Shown: in pieces, positions 17,415 through 25,160 of the stretch | Layout: each line of letters opens with the position of its first letter | Numbering within the stretch: position 1 is the first letter of the stretch | DNA from: Dyella sp. 2HG41-7 | Lineage (GTDB): Bacteria; Pseudomonadota; Gammaproteobacteria; Xanthomonadales; Rhodanobacteraceae | Length of the DNA: 64,000 bases | Direction: 5' to 3' | Assembly: GCF_021390675.1 (NCBI RefSeq) | Contig: NZ_JAJEJV010000003.1 | Location: 271,688-335,687 of the forward strand | Notes under the pieces: model-generated | The model's input: the letters and a program-made list of their open reading frames with translations, nothing else | Database searches by the model: none | What the model was told of the DNA's origin: nothing | Position numbers and translations under genes: made by a program

Positions 17415-17621
17415 ATGCAGGCTCAGGATCCCGCCAAGATCGCTCATCTACTGGCCGAATTGCGCCAGGAACATCGCGACCTGGATACCGCCATTCAGCA
17501 GCTGTCGGCCTCGATCGGCCAGGACGAGCTGCAAATTACCCGCATGAAAAAGCGCAAGCTGCTGTTGAAAGACGCCATCGCGCGATTGGAAAGCAAGCTG
17601 ATCCCCGACCTGGACGCCTGA
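17415..17621 (+). CDS. YdcH family small protein (DUF465)
   Basis: A 68-residue helical protein of the DUF465/YdcH group: an N-terminal helix LLAELRQEHRDLDTAIQQL and a basic second helix MKKRKLLLKDAIARLESKL. The hallmark HxxLD-type stretch EHRDLD and the KKRKLxLKD motif are visible. It probably forms a short coiled-coil hairpin. Its stop overlaps the next gene's start by one base (TGATG), implying translational coupling with the GNAT gene. The function is unknown. No clear Shine-Dalgarno sequence is visible upstream. Confidence 0.88.
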   Translation: MQAQDPAKIAHLLAELRQEHRDLDTAIQQLSASIGQDELQITRMKKRKLLLKDAIARLESKLIPDLDA

Positions 17622-18229
17622 TGTCGACCCTTGCCCCCGCTACGCTTCAGGACGAGCACGTCCTGCTCGAACCCCTCGGCCTGCATCACGCGCCCGACCT
17701 GGAAGCGGCCGCCGCCGATGGCGAACTATGGGATTTGTGGTTCACCAGCGCGCCGGCGCCGGGCGAGGCCAAGGGTTATATCGAAAAGGCGCTCAAAGGC
17801 CTTGCCGATAACGCAATGCTGCCCTTCGCCGTAAGAGAGAAAACCAGCGGCGACATCGTGGGCACCACGCGCTTCTACGAATTCGTGCCGGAACTACCGC
17901 GCGTCGCGATCGGCTATACGTGGTACGCGAAGCGATGGCAGAAGAGTCATCTCAACACGGCATGCAAGCGCCTTCTGCTCAAACACGCCTTCGAAACGCT
18001 GAACTGCGTGGCGGTCGAATTTCATACGGATCGGCGCAATCTCGATTCGCAACGCGCCATCGAGCGCCTGGGCGCCAACAAAGATGGCGTCTTGCGCGCA
18101 CACAAGCGCCGTCCGGACGGCACGCTGCGCGACACGGTGTATTACTCGATCATCGATAGCGAATGGCCCGATGTGCAGCGCTGGCTGGATATGCGGCTGA
18201 CGCGACTGAGCGGCCAGGGACGTCCGTAA
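17621..18229 (+). CDS. GNAT N-acetyltransferase (RimJ/RimL type)
   Basis: A 202-residue acetyltransferase. A RimJ/RimL-like GNAT fold covers most of the chain: an opening strand HVLLEPLGLHHAPDLEAA, GDIVGTTRFYEF near 68-79, IGYTWYAKRWQKSHLNTACKRLLL in the acetyl-CoA-binding region, and VEFHTDRRNLDSQRAIERLGA, the typical Asn/Ser-rich helix start. It probably acetylates an amino group of a small molecule or protein N terminus. It is coupled by a one-base overlap to the YdcH-like gene. The substrate is not predictable. Confidence 0.92.
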   Translation: MSTLAPATLQDEHVLLEPLGLHHAPDLEAAAADGELWDLWFTSAPAPGEAKGYIEKALKGLADNAMLPFAVREKTSGDIVGTTRFYEFVPELPRVAIGYTWYAKRWQKSHLNTACKRLLLKHAFETLNCVAVEFHTDRRNLDSQRAIERLGANKDGVLRAHKRRPDGTLRDTVYYSIIDSEWPDVQRWLDMRLTRLSGQGRP

Positions 18230-18255
18230 CGCGCCGCCGGGCCAATAGGTCGGCG

Positions 18256-18744
18256 TCAATCGGGCTCGCGAAATAGTTTTTTGAGCGACTGCGCTACCGC
18301 AACGATTTCGCCTTCTTCGAACTGCCGCCCTGCATGCGCGAGCATCCCGCCCATCACGGGCAGGCATTGCTCAAGCGCCTTCTTCCCTTCGTCCGTGAGC
18401 GCGAACAGACCCATACGCCGATTCGCCGGCCCCACGATGCGTCGGATCATTTGTTTGGCGGCAAGCTGTCGGACACTACGGTTTACATCGGCCGGTTTGC
18501 TACCCAGCAACCTCGACAATGTACTTATCGGCAACGCGCCCTCGCCGTCGGTATAGAGCGACGAAAGCACGAGGTATTCGTCGTAAGTGATATTCCAGGC
18601 GCGCAGGAACGTGCTGGCATCGCCATTGACCTGATGGCAGATGTGCACGATCAGACGCAACGCCAGCACCCATTCGAACGGTACTTCGGGGTGTCGGCGA
18701 CACAGAACAGCGGCGTTCTGCTCGACAGCGGACAAGACACTCAT
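18256..18744 (-). CDS. MarR family transcriptional regulator
   Basis: A 162-residue regulator with MarR architecture: N-terminal helices for dimerisation, a winged HTH (about 70-130) with YDEYLVLSSLY, ISTLSRLLGSKPADVNRSVRQL and the wing IRRIVGPANRRMGLFALTDEGKKAL, then a C-terminal dimer helix. I choose ATG 18744; a GTG at 18813 with AGAAGAG upstream would add 23 residues. It is divergent from the leu/ilv regulatory region, where two GTTTC-N4-GAAAC dyads could be its operators. Its ligand is unknown. Confidence 0.88.
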   Translation of the reverse strand: MSVLSAVEQNAAVLCRRHPEVPFEWVLALRLIVHICHQVNGDASTFLRAWNITYDEYLVLSSLYTDGEGALPISTLSRLLGSKPADVNRSVRQLAAKQMIRRIVGPANRRMGLFALTDEGKKALEQCLPVMGGMLAHAGRQFEEGEIVAVAQSLKKLFREPD

Positions 18745-18959
18745 TGGAGTTGGGCCCTCTGTAGGGAGGCCGATACGCCAGTTTCCCGCTGAAAGAGACG
18801 CGGCGTTAGTCACGCAATGACTCTTCTAGATGTAGTCCATCGCCTAGACAACCGACAGCCGCTGTGGTTTTGGTGAGCTTCGATGTCGGGAGTATCGAAT
18901 TAGTCCTATCTCGTGGAGTGGCGCTGCTTTTCGATGTTCAAGCACACAACAACAGCACC

Positions 18960-18973
18960 ATTCGCATGCGAAT
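18960..18973. repeat. perfect 14-bp palindrome ATTCGCATGCGAAT
   Basis: ATTCGCATGCGAAT is a perfect palindrome 16 bases before the first GTTTC-N4-GAAAC dyad in the MarR/leuA intergenic region. It is a possible operator for a dimeric regulator. Confidence 0.5.
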
Positions 18974-18988
18974 CGCGCCTTCAATTTT

Positions 18989-19002
18989 GTTTCGAACGAA
19001 AC
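18989..19002. promoter_or_regulatory. operator candidate 1, GTTTC-GAAC-GAAAC
   Basis: A dyad with half-sites GTTTC and GAAAC spaced by four bases. A second copy with the same half-sites and spacing starts 44 bp further on, about four helical turns. It is a candidate site for the divergent MarR-type protein. Confidence 0.5.
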
Positions 19003-19032
19003 CATGCCGCGAAAAACGCGCTTTCCCGTTTG

Positions 19033-19046
19033 GTTTCCAATGAAAC
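19033..19046. promoter_or_regulatory. operator candidate 2, GTTTC-CAAT-GAAAC
   Basis: The second copy of the GTTTC-N4-GAAAC dyad, 93 bp upstream of the TTGACA element of the leu/ilv promoter. Flanking bases are also similar to copy 1 (TTnGTTTC). Confidence 0.5.
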
Positions 19047-19067
19047 ATCTTTTGCGCGAAATGCTTG

Positions 19068-19091
19068 ATACATCTAGACGTTTAGCCATCC
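19068..19091. promoter_or_regulatory. met-box-like triple tandem upstream of leu/ilv
   Basis: Three consecutive 8-mers, ATACATCT, AGACGTTT and AGCCATCC, match the MetJ box AGACGTCT at 6, 7 and 5 positions. The tandem lies 47 bp upstream of the leu/ilv -35 element and shares CTAAACGTC (on the minus strand) with the site at 16399. Confidence 0.4.
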
Positions 19092-19107
19092 AAATTAGTC
19101 GCATTTG

Positions 19108-19168
19108 GCAATTCGGAAAAATTTTCATAAAAAAATAGTTGACATGCTCGTCGCGTGTGCCGTACGGT
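19108..19168 (+). promoter_or_regulatory. leu/ilv operon promoter with AT-rich upstream tract
   Basis: A perfect -35 TTGACA lies at 19139-19144 and the best -10 is TACGGT at 19163-19168 (18-base spacer). The preceding 30 bases contain AAAAATTTTCAT and AAAAAAATA runs that look like an UP element, unusual in this GC-rich window. Initiation would be near 19175, giving a leader of about 250 nt before leuA. Confidence 0.65.
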
Positions 19169-19238
19169 CGATGACATGCCGCAGCGCAACAGCCACCGCT
19201 ATACCACCCGCGCGATCCGCCCACCGACGGTGACGGAC

Positions 19239-19313
19239 ATGTTGCCGCTGGCAGGCCTCCTTCTTATTTCCCTTGTACTCGTACTCCTTATTACTAACGG
19301 AGGTGCGGGCTGA
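19239..19313 (+). CDS. leu/ilv operon leader peptide
   Basis: A 24-residue peptide whose core, LLLISLVLVLLI (residues 7-18), is almost pure Leu, Val and Ile; 13 of 24 residues are branched-chain. The core uses CTT, CTC, GTA and ATT codons, which are uncommon in the neighbouring genes, so ribosomes should stall when branched-chain tRNAs are uncharged. GGTGA sits five bases before ATG 19239 and can pair with 16S rRNA. An in-frame ATG at 19176 would give 45 residues from a nearly leaderless message. The last codons, GGT GCG GGC, form part of the antiterminator. The role as attenuation leader is a strong inference. Confidence 0.85.
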   Translation: MLPLAGLLLISLVLVLLITNGGAG

Positions 19314-19390
19314 GGCGCGTGTCAAGGTAAAGCAAAACTAACCTAGATACCCCGAAGAACCCCGCACCCGACAAGGATGCGGGGTTTTTT
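19302..19390 (+). terminator. leu/ilv attenuator: antiterminator and intrinsic terminator
   Basis: The terminator stem CCCCGCA (19360-19366) pairs with TGCGGGG (19378-19384) and is followed by six T. The alternative pairing GGTGCGGG (19302-19309, the leader peptide's last codons) with CCCGCACC (19361-19368) is an exact 8-bp match and destroys the terminator. Ribosome stalling in the Leu/Val/Ile codons would leave the first strand free; completion to the TGA at 19311 would cover it. Confidence 0.88.
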
Positions 19391-19423
19391 ATCGCCCTCA
19401 GCCCGGCCCAAACGGAGCCAGGC

Positions 19424-21073
19424 ATGAACCCCGAGACAGCACAACCGCAAAGCACCGGCGAAAACGACGAAGATCGCGTACGCATCTTCGACACGACCCT
19501 TCGCGACGGCGAGCAGGCGCCCGGCTTTTCCATGGACCGGCGCGCGAAATTGTGCATGGCACAAGCCCTGGAAACGCTGGGCGTGGACATCCTGGAAGCC
19601 GGTTTTCCGCAGGCCTCGCCGGACGATTTCGCGGCGGTCGAAGAAATCGCGCGAACGTTGCGCAACACCACCGTGTGCGCCTTGGCGCGATGTCAAACCG
19701 GCGACATCGATACCTCCGCACGCGCCTTGGAACGCGCACATCAATCGCGCATTCACTTGTTTCTCTCCACCAGTCCGTTGCATCGCGAGCACAAGCTCGG
19801 CATGAGCAAGCAGCAAGTACTGGACACCGCCGTCGCTTCCATCGAACACGCGCGCAAATACTGCGCAGACATTGAATTTTCCGCCGAAGACGCGCTGCGC
19901 ACCGAGCCGGAATTTCTCGCCGAAGTTTTCAGCGCCGCCATCGCCGCAGGCGCCACCACGCTCAACGCCCCCGACACCGTGGGCTACACCACGCCCAGCG
20001 AAATGGTCGAGCTGTTTACCTATCTCCGGACGCACGTGCGCGACGCGCACAAAGCAGTGTTCTCCGCGCATTGTCACGACGATCTAGGCATGGCCGTCGC
20101 CAACAGCCTCGCTGCTGTGAGCGCGGGTGCGCGTCAAGTGGAATGCACGATCAATGGCATCGGCGAACGCGCCGGCAATGCGGCGCTGGAAGAAATCGTG
20201 ATGGCGCTGAAAGTGCGCGCGCCGCATTTCGCGCTGCGTACCGGCATCGACACGCGCAAGCTGTATCCCACGTCGCGCCTGCTGACGCAGCTCACCGGTC
20301 AGGCCGTGCCGCGCAACAAAGCCGTTGTGGGCGAGAACGCGTTTGCGCACGAATCAGGCATTCATCAGCACGGCATGCTCAAGCATCGCGGCACTTACGA
20401 AATCATGCGTCCGCAGGATGTCGGCATTGCCGAAACCACGCTGGTGCTGGGCAAGCATTCGGGCCGCCACGCGCTGCGTCAGCGCCTGGAAACGCTCGGC
20501 CACACGGTGGACGACGAAGCCATGGACGGCATCTTCAAGCGCTTCAAGGCGCTGGCCGACCGCAAGCGCGACATTCGCGACGAAGATCTGGAAGCGCTGG
20601 CATTGGGCCAAGATCCCGATGCGACCGGTCCGTGGCATATCACGCAATTGCACACCACCTCGCACCTGGGCAGCAGCGCGTCCGCCACGGTAAAGCTGAC
20701 TCATGAAGACGGCCGCGAAGTCGGCGAAGCCGCCATCGGCGACGGCCCCGTCGATGCCGTGCTGCGCGCGATCGAACGCGCAACCGGTACCGACATGGTG
20801 CTGACGCGCTTTCAAGTCCGCGCCATCAGCGAAGGCGGCGACGCGCAAGGCCAGGCGCAACTCACCGCGCGCCACGACCACCGCGACTGGCAAGGCAGCA
20901 GCGTCAGCACCGACATCATCGAAGCGACCGCGCACGCCGCGCTCGCCATCGTCAATCGCATCGAGCGCCAGAACGCTTCGCGCGTCGACGCTTCCACTGA
21001 AGAACGCGGTCATGCGCGGCCGCATTTCGACCGCCGCGCGAACGGACGCGCGCAACAGGAGACCTCCGCATGA
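19424..21073 (+). CDS. leuA: 2-isopropylmalate synthase
   Basis: A 549-residue LeuA. It condenses acetyl-CoA with 2-oxoisovalerate, the first committed step to leucine. LRDGEQAPGFSM at 27-38 is the family signature, HCHDDLGMAVANSLAA near 208 carries metal-binding His residues, and NGIGERAGNAALEE is the second signature. The C-terminal regulatory domain (about 400-515) would bind leucine. The last ~30 residues (from about NRIERQN) form a polar tail that runs to the ATGA overlap with ilvE. GGAG lies six bases before ATG 19424. It is the first gene after the attenuator. Confidence 0.97.
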   Translation: MNPETAQPQSTGENDEDRVRIFDTTLRDGEQAPGFSMDRRAKLCMAQALETLGVDILEAGFPQASPDDFAAVEEIARTLRNTTVCALARCQTGDIDTSARALERAHQSRIHLFLSTSPLHREHKLGMSKQQVLDTAVASIEHARKYCADIEFSAEDALRTEPEFLAEVFSAAIAAGATTLNAPDTVGYTTPSEMVELFTYLRTHVRDAHKAVFSAHCHDDLGMAVANSLAAVSAGARQVECTINGIGERAGNAALEEIVMALKVRAPHFALRTGIDTRKLYPTSRLLTQLTGQAVPRNKAVVGENAFAHESGIHQHGMLKHRGTYEIMRPQDVGIAETTLVLGKHSGRHALRQRLETLGHTVDDEAMDGIFKRFKALADRKRDIRDEDLEALALGQDPDATGPWHITQLHTTSHLGSSASATVKLTHEDGREVGEAAIGDGPVDAVLRAIERATGTDMVLTRFQVRAISEGGDAQGQAQLTARHDHRDWQGSSVSTDIIEATAHAALAIVNRIERQNASRVDASTEERGHARPHFDRRANGRAQQETSA

Positions 21074-22071
21074 GCACGCCCTTTCTCTGGCACAACGGTC
21101 GCATCAAGCCATGGGCCGAGGCCACCGTCCATGTCACCGCGCATGCGCTGCACTACGGTTCGTCGGTGTTCGAGGGTGAGCGTGTTTACGCCACGCCGGA
21201 AGGACCGGCCTATTTTCGTCTCGCCGATCACACGCGCCGCTTGTTCGAGTCCGCGCGCATCTACGAAATCGACATCGGCTACACCGAAGACCAGATCAAC
21301 GAAGCGTGCCTGGAAGTCATTCGCGCCAATCGCATGGCTTCGGCATACGTAAGACCCATCGTTTTTCGCGGCGCCGGCGGGCTCGGCGTTCTCCCCAGGG
21401 ACGGCGCGCCCGTCGATGTCGCGATCATGGCGTTGGAATGGGGTGCTTATCTTGGCGATGCCGCCGAGGTCGGTGCTGATGTGTGCGTGTCCTCGTGGCA
21501 TCGTCCGGCGCCCAACACCATCCCGAGCTGGGCGAAAGCCGGCGGAAATTATCTGAGCAGCCAGTTGATCGGGCTGGAAGCGCGTCGCGGTGGATTCGAT
21601 GAAGGCATCGCGCTTGGCTACAACGGTTTGTTGAGCGAAGGCGCCGGCGAAAACCTGTTCCTGGTCAAGCGCGGCAAATTGCTCACGCCGCCGTCGAGCG
21701 CCGGCATTTTGGCCGGCATCACACGCGATTCCGTCATCAGCCTGGCCAACGATCTTGGCTTTGTCGTCGAAGAGCGCGATCTGCCGCGCGAAGCGCTGTA
21801 CACCGCCGACGAAGTGTTTATGACCGGTACGGCCGCGGAAATCACGCCGGTGCGTTCGGTGGATCGCAAGAAAGTCGGCAGCGGAACGCCCGGCCCCATC
21901 ACGCGCGCGTTGCGCGATGCCTTCTTCGGCTTGTTCGACGGTCGCACACAAGACCGTTATGGCTGGCTGACGTCGGTTAGTGCGGTCGTCCATGACCGCG
22001 AAAGTCAAAAATCGGCCATCCATGGCCGCACTCCTCACCAAGAGCACGTCACGTCGGAGGCTTCCGCATGA
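21070..22071 (+). CDS. ilvE: branched-chain amino acid aminotransferase
   Basis: A 333-residue class IV PLP aminotransferase that carries out the last step of valine, leucine and isoleucine synthesis. The PLP Lys156 is in [27 protein letters not shown] is at 25-36, and [15 protein letters not shown] near 264-278 is conserved. The normal end, DRYGWLT, is reached at 301; a 32-residue polar tail follows, probably converted spacer. It overlaps leuA by four bases upstream and leuC by four bases downstream (ATGA), so translation is probably coupled. Confidence 0.96.
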   Translation: MSTPFLWHNGRIKPWAEATVHVTAHALHYGSSVFEGERVYATPEGPAYFRLADHTRRLFESARIYEIDIGYTEDQINEACLEVIRANRMASAYVRPIVFRGAGGLGVLPRDGAPVDVAIMALEWGAYLGDAAEVGADVCVSSWHRPAPNTIPSWAKAGGNYLSSQLIGLEARRGGFDEGIALGYNGLLSEGAGENLFLVKRGKLLTPPSSAGILAGITRDSVISLANDLGFVVEERDLPREALYTADEVFMTGTAAEITPVRSVDRKKVGSGTPGPITRALRDAFFGLFDGRTQDRYGWLTSVSAVVHDRESQKSAIHGRTPHQEHVTSEASA

Positions 22072-23480
22072 CCCCGCGCACGTTATTCGAAAAAATTTGG
22101 GACGCGCATGTCGTTGCGCCCGAGAGTGCGGATACGCCCGCCGTTCTGTATATCGATCTACACCTGGTGCACGAAGTCACCTCGCCGCAAGCATTCAGCG
22201 AATTGCGCTCGCGTGGATTGAAACTGCGTCGCCCGGATCGCACGCTGGCGACGCTGGATCACTCCACGCCCACGCTGCCGCCGCAAGCCAATGGCGAACG
22301 CCCCTACGCGAACGCCGAAGCCAAAGCACAAGTCGCGCAGCTGGAAGCGAATTGCCGCGAATTTGGCGTGCAGCTGTACGGCTGGGATAGCCGCGATCGC
22401 GGCATCGTGCATGTGATCGGCCCTGAACTCGGCGCCACGCAACCGGGCATGACGATCGTGTGCGGCGACAGCCACACCTCCACGCACGGCGCGTTCGGCG
22501 CGTTGGCGTTCGGCATCGGCACCACGGAAGTCGGCCATGTGATGGCGACGCAGTGCCTGCTACAACGCAAGCCGAAAACCTTCGCCATCAACGTCGACGG
22601 CGCGCTGCCGCGCGGCGTCGGCGCGAAAGATCTGATCCTGCACATCATCGGCGAGATCGGCGTGGACGGCGGCACCGGCTACGTCATCGAGTATCGCGGT
22701 AAAGCCATCGAAACGTTGTCGATGGAAGAGCGCATGACCGTATGCAACATGTCCATCGAAGCCGGCGCACGCGCGGGTTTGATCGCACCGGACGACACCA
22801 CGTTCGCGTGGTTGAAGGGTCGTCCGCGCGCTCCGCAAGGCGCAGCGTGGGATAACGCCGTGCAACGCTGGCGCCATTTGCGCACGGATGCGGGCGCCAC
22901 CTACGACCGCGAAGTGCATATCGACGCAAGCCAGATTCGCCCGACCGTCACCTACGGTACGCATCCAGGCATGGCGATCGCGATGGACAAGCCCGTGCCT
23001 GCCCCGCGCAACGCAGTGGAGCAGCGCGCGTTGGATTACATGCGCGCCAAAGCGAATCAGCCGATGCAAGGCACGGCGGTCGACGTGGTGTTTATCGGCA
23101 GCTGCACCAACTCACGCCTTTCGGATCTGCGCGAAGCGGCCGATGTGTTGCGCGGACATCGCGTGGCCAATGGCGTGCGCATGCTGGTGGTGCCCGGCTC
23201 CGAAGCGGTGCGCCGGGATGCGGAGAAGGAAGGTCTGCACGAAGTGTTTCTCGCGGCAGGCGCGGAATGGCGCATTCCGGGTTGCTCGATGTGCATCGCT
23301 ATGAACGGCGATCTGGCGCAGCCAGGACAGCTCGTGGTGAGCACGTCCAATCGAAATTTCGAGGGCCGCCAAGGCAAAGGCGCGCGCACCGTGCTCGCCA
23401 GCCCTGCCACCGCCGCCGCATCCGCTATCGCCGGCGCGATTGCCGATCCACGTGAATACCTGACGGAGGTGGCCGCATGA
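22068..23480 (+). CDS. leuC: 3-isopropylmalate dehydratase large subunit
   Basis: A 470-residue aconitase-superfamily subunit. With LeuD it isomerises 2- to 3-isopropylmalate. The [4Fe-4S] ligands are Cys346 in FIGSCTNSR and Cys406/Cys409 in [29 protein letters not shown] near 138 is the first signature. The length matches the family. It overlaps ilvE upstream and leuD downstream by ATGA. The start ATG 22068 has GGAGG-like sequence (TCGGAGGC) upstream, within the ilvE tail. Confidence 0.97.
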   Translation: MTPRTLFEKIWDAHVVAPESADTPAVLYIDLHLVHEVTSPQAFSELRSRGLKLRRPDRTLATLDHSTPTLPPQANGERPYANAEAKAQVAQLEANCREFGVQLYGWDSRDRGIVHVIGPELGATQPGMTIVCGDSHTSTHGAFGALAFGIGTTEVGHVMATQCLLQRKPKTFAINVDGALPRGVGAKDLILHIIGEIGVDGGTGYVIEYRGKAIETLSMEERMTVCNMSIEAGARAGLIAPDDTTFAWLKGRPRAPQGAAWDNAVQRWRHLRTDAGATYDREVHIDASQIRPTVTYGTHPGMAIAMDKPVPAPRNAVEQRALDYMRAKANQPMQGTAVDVVFIGSCTNSRLSDLREAADVLRGHRVANGVRMLVVPGSEAVRRDAEKEGLHEVFLAAGAEWRIPGCSMCIAMNGDLAQPGQLVVSTSNRNFEGRQGKGARTVLASPATAAASAIAGAIADPREYLTEVAA

Positions 23481-24061
23481 AACCCGTAACACGCATTCAC
23501 TCGCGCACCGCCGTGCTGTCGGACGAAAACATCGACACCGATCGCATCATTCCGGCGCGCTTTCTCACCACCACCGAACGCGCGGGCCTAGGCAAGTTCT
23601 GCTTCAACGATTGGCGCTATACGCAAGATGGTGGCGACAACCCGGATTTTCCGCTCAATCAATCCGCGGCGCGCGGTTGCTCGATTCTTGTCGCAGGTCG
23701 CAATTTCGGCTGCGGTTCGTCGCGCGAACACGCGCCGTGGGCGCTGCTCGACTACGGCATCCAAGCCGTGTTGTGCAGCGAGATCGCCGACATCTTCCGC
23801 GGCAACGCGCTGAAGAACGGTTTGCTCGCCATCGTGCTGGACGAAGCCGAGCATCACTGGCTGCTCAAGAACCCCGGCATCGAACTTTCCATCGACGTGC
23901 GCGAACAGGCAATCGAACTGCCGGACGGCGGTCGCATCCATTTCACGCTCGAACCGTTTGCACGGCATTGCCTGCTCAACGGCGTCGACCAACTCGGCTT
24001 TTTGCTTCAGCACGCCGACGCAATCACTTATTTCGAACAGCAACAGGAGAAGGCGGCATGA
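23477..24061 (+). CDS. leuD: 3-isopropylmalate dehydratase small subunit
   Basis: A 194-residue swivel-domain partner of Leu[13 protein letters not shown] near residue 17 is conserved in this family, and [21 protein letters not shown] near 74 is the substrate-binding signature. Overlaps of four bases with leuC before it and leuB after it tie the three genes into one coupled unit, which suits equal amounts of the two subunits. Confidence 0.97.
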   Translation: MKPVTRIHSRTAVLSDENIDTDRIIPARFLTTTERAGLGKFCFNDWRYTQDGGDNPDFPLNQSAARGCSILVAGRNFGCGSSREHAPWALLDYGIQAVLCSEIADIFRGNALKNGLLAIVLDEAEHHWLLKNPGIELSIDVREQAIELPDGGRIHFTLEPFARHCLLNGVDQLGFLLQHADAITYFEQQQEKAA

Positions 24062-25149
24062 AAGCGCGCATCGTTACCCTGCCCGGCGACGGCGTAGGTC
24101 CGGAAGTTCTCGACGCGGCTGTTGCCGTACTTGAAGCGGTTGCCGAACGCAGCGGCCACACATTCGAATTCGAGTCGCATCTGATCGGCGGCTGCGCCAT
24201 CGATGCCACAGGCGAGCCGCTGCCTGCCGCCACGCTGAATGCCTGCAAGAAGGCCGACGCCGTGCTGCTCGGCGCGGTGGGTGGACCGAAGTGGTCCGAT
24301 CCGCACGCCAAGGTTCGCCCGGAGCAAGGCCTGCTCGCCATTCGCGCTGCGCTTGGCGTCTACGCCAATCTGCGCCCACTGCAAGTGCATCCTGCATTGG
24401 CGTCGCTGTCGCCGTTGAAAAACGAGAAGCTGAAAAATGTCGACGTGCTGTTCGTGCGCGAACTCACCGGCGGCGCGTACTTCGGCGCGAAAACGCGCAC
24501 CACCGATACCGCCATCGACGAATGCAAATACACCGTCGCCGAAGTCGAACGTGTTACGCGCCGCGCTTTCGAGTTGGCGCGCGAACGCCGTCAGCATGTC
24601 ACGTCGGTCGACAAAGCCAACGTATTGGAAACCTCGCGTTTGTGGCGCAGCACGGTGACGCGCATCGCGGCGGAATATCCGGATGTGAAGCTGGAGCATC
24701 AGCTCGTCGATTCGATGGCGATGCTGTTGCTGACGCAACCTTCGCGCTACGACGTGATCGTTACCGAAAATCTGTTCGGCGATATTCTTACCGACGAAGC
24801 CGCGGCATTGGCCGGCTCGTTGGGGCTGCTGCCGTCCGCGTCGCTGGGCGAAGGCAAAGTCGGTTTGTACGAACCGATTCACGGCTCGGCGCCGGACATC
24901 GCCGGCCAAGGCGTCGCCAATCCGGTGGGCGCCATTCTTTCCGCGGCGATGTTGTTGCGTCATTCGTTGGAGCTGGATGTCGAAGCCACCACCATCGAAG
25001 CGGCGGTGAGCCATGTGCTGACCAACGGCCCGCATAGCCGCGATATCGGCGGCAAAGCCACCACGGGCCAGATTCGCGACGCCGTGATCGCGGCGCTGGA
25101 TGACGTCGCCACGCCCGCGTTTTTGTGCGGCCTGCGTGCGTGCGGTTAA
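24058..25149 (+). CDS. leuB: 3-isopropylmalate dehydrogenase
   Basis: A 363-residue beta-decarboxylating dehydrogenase that oxidises 3-isopropylmalate to the oxo acid of leucine with NAD. It starts [17 protein letters not shown], contains [12 protein letters not shown] near 137 (substrate-binding Arg), and carries [19 protein letters not shown] with metal-binding Asp residues near 240. ATG 24058 overlaps leuD by four bases; the much longer open frame upstream is an alternative reading of leuD and is rejected. ilvD follows after 11 bases. Confidence 0.97.
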   Translation: MKARIVTLPGDGVGPEVLDAAVAVLEAVAERSGHTFEFESHLIGGCAIDATGEPLPAATLNACKKADAVLLGAVGGPKWSDPHAKVRPEQGLLAIRAALGVYANLRPLQVHPALASLSPLKNEKLKNVDVLFVRELTGGAYFGAKTRTTDTAIDECKYTVAEVERVTRRAFELARERRQHVTSVDKANVLETSRLWRSTVTRIAAEYPDVKLEHQLVDSMAMLLLTQPSRYDVIVTENLFGDILTDEAAALAGSLGLLPSASLGEGKVGLYEPIHGSAPDIAGQGVANPVGAILSAAMLLRHSLELDVEATTIEAAVSHVLTNGPHSRDIGGKATTGQIRDAVIAALDDVATPAFLCGLRACG

Positions 25150-25160
25150 GCGAGGGCACG

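Larger units (their letters stand above)
18745..19423. other. regulatory region between the MarR gene and leuA
   Basis: This 679-bp stretch has no ordinary gene. It holds a 14-bp palindrome, two matching dyads, a met-box-like tandem, an AT-rich tract, the leu/ilv promoter, the leader peptide and the attenuator, each listed separately. Confidence 0.8.

Noticed and set aside
23611..24057. Upstream extension of leuB to 512 codons
   Set aside because: The extra part is an alternative frame of leuD; LeuB family proteins begin at [12 protein letters not shown], at 24058.
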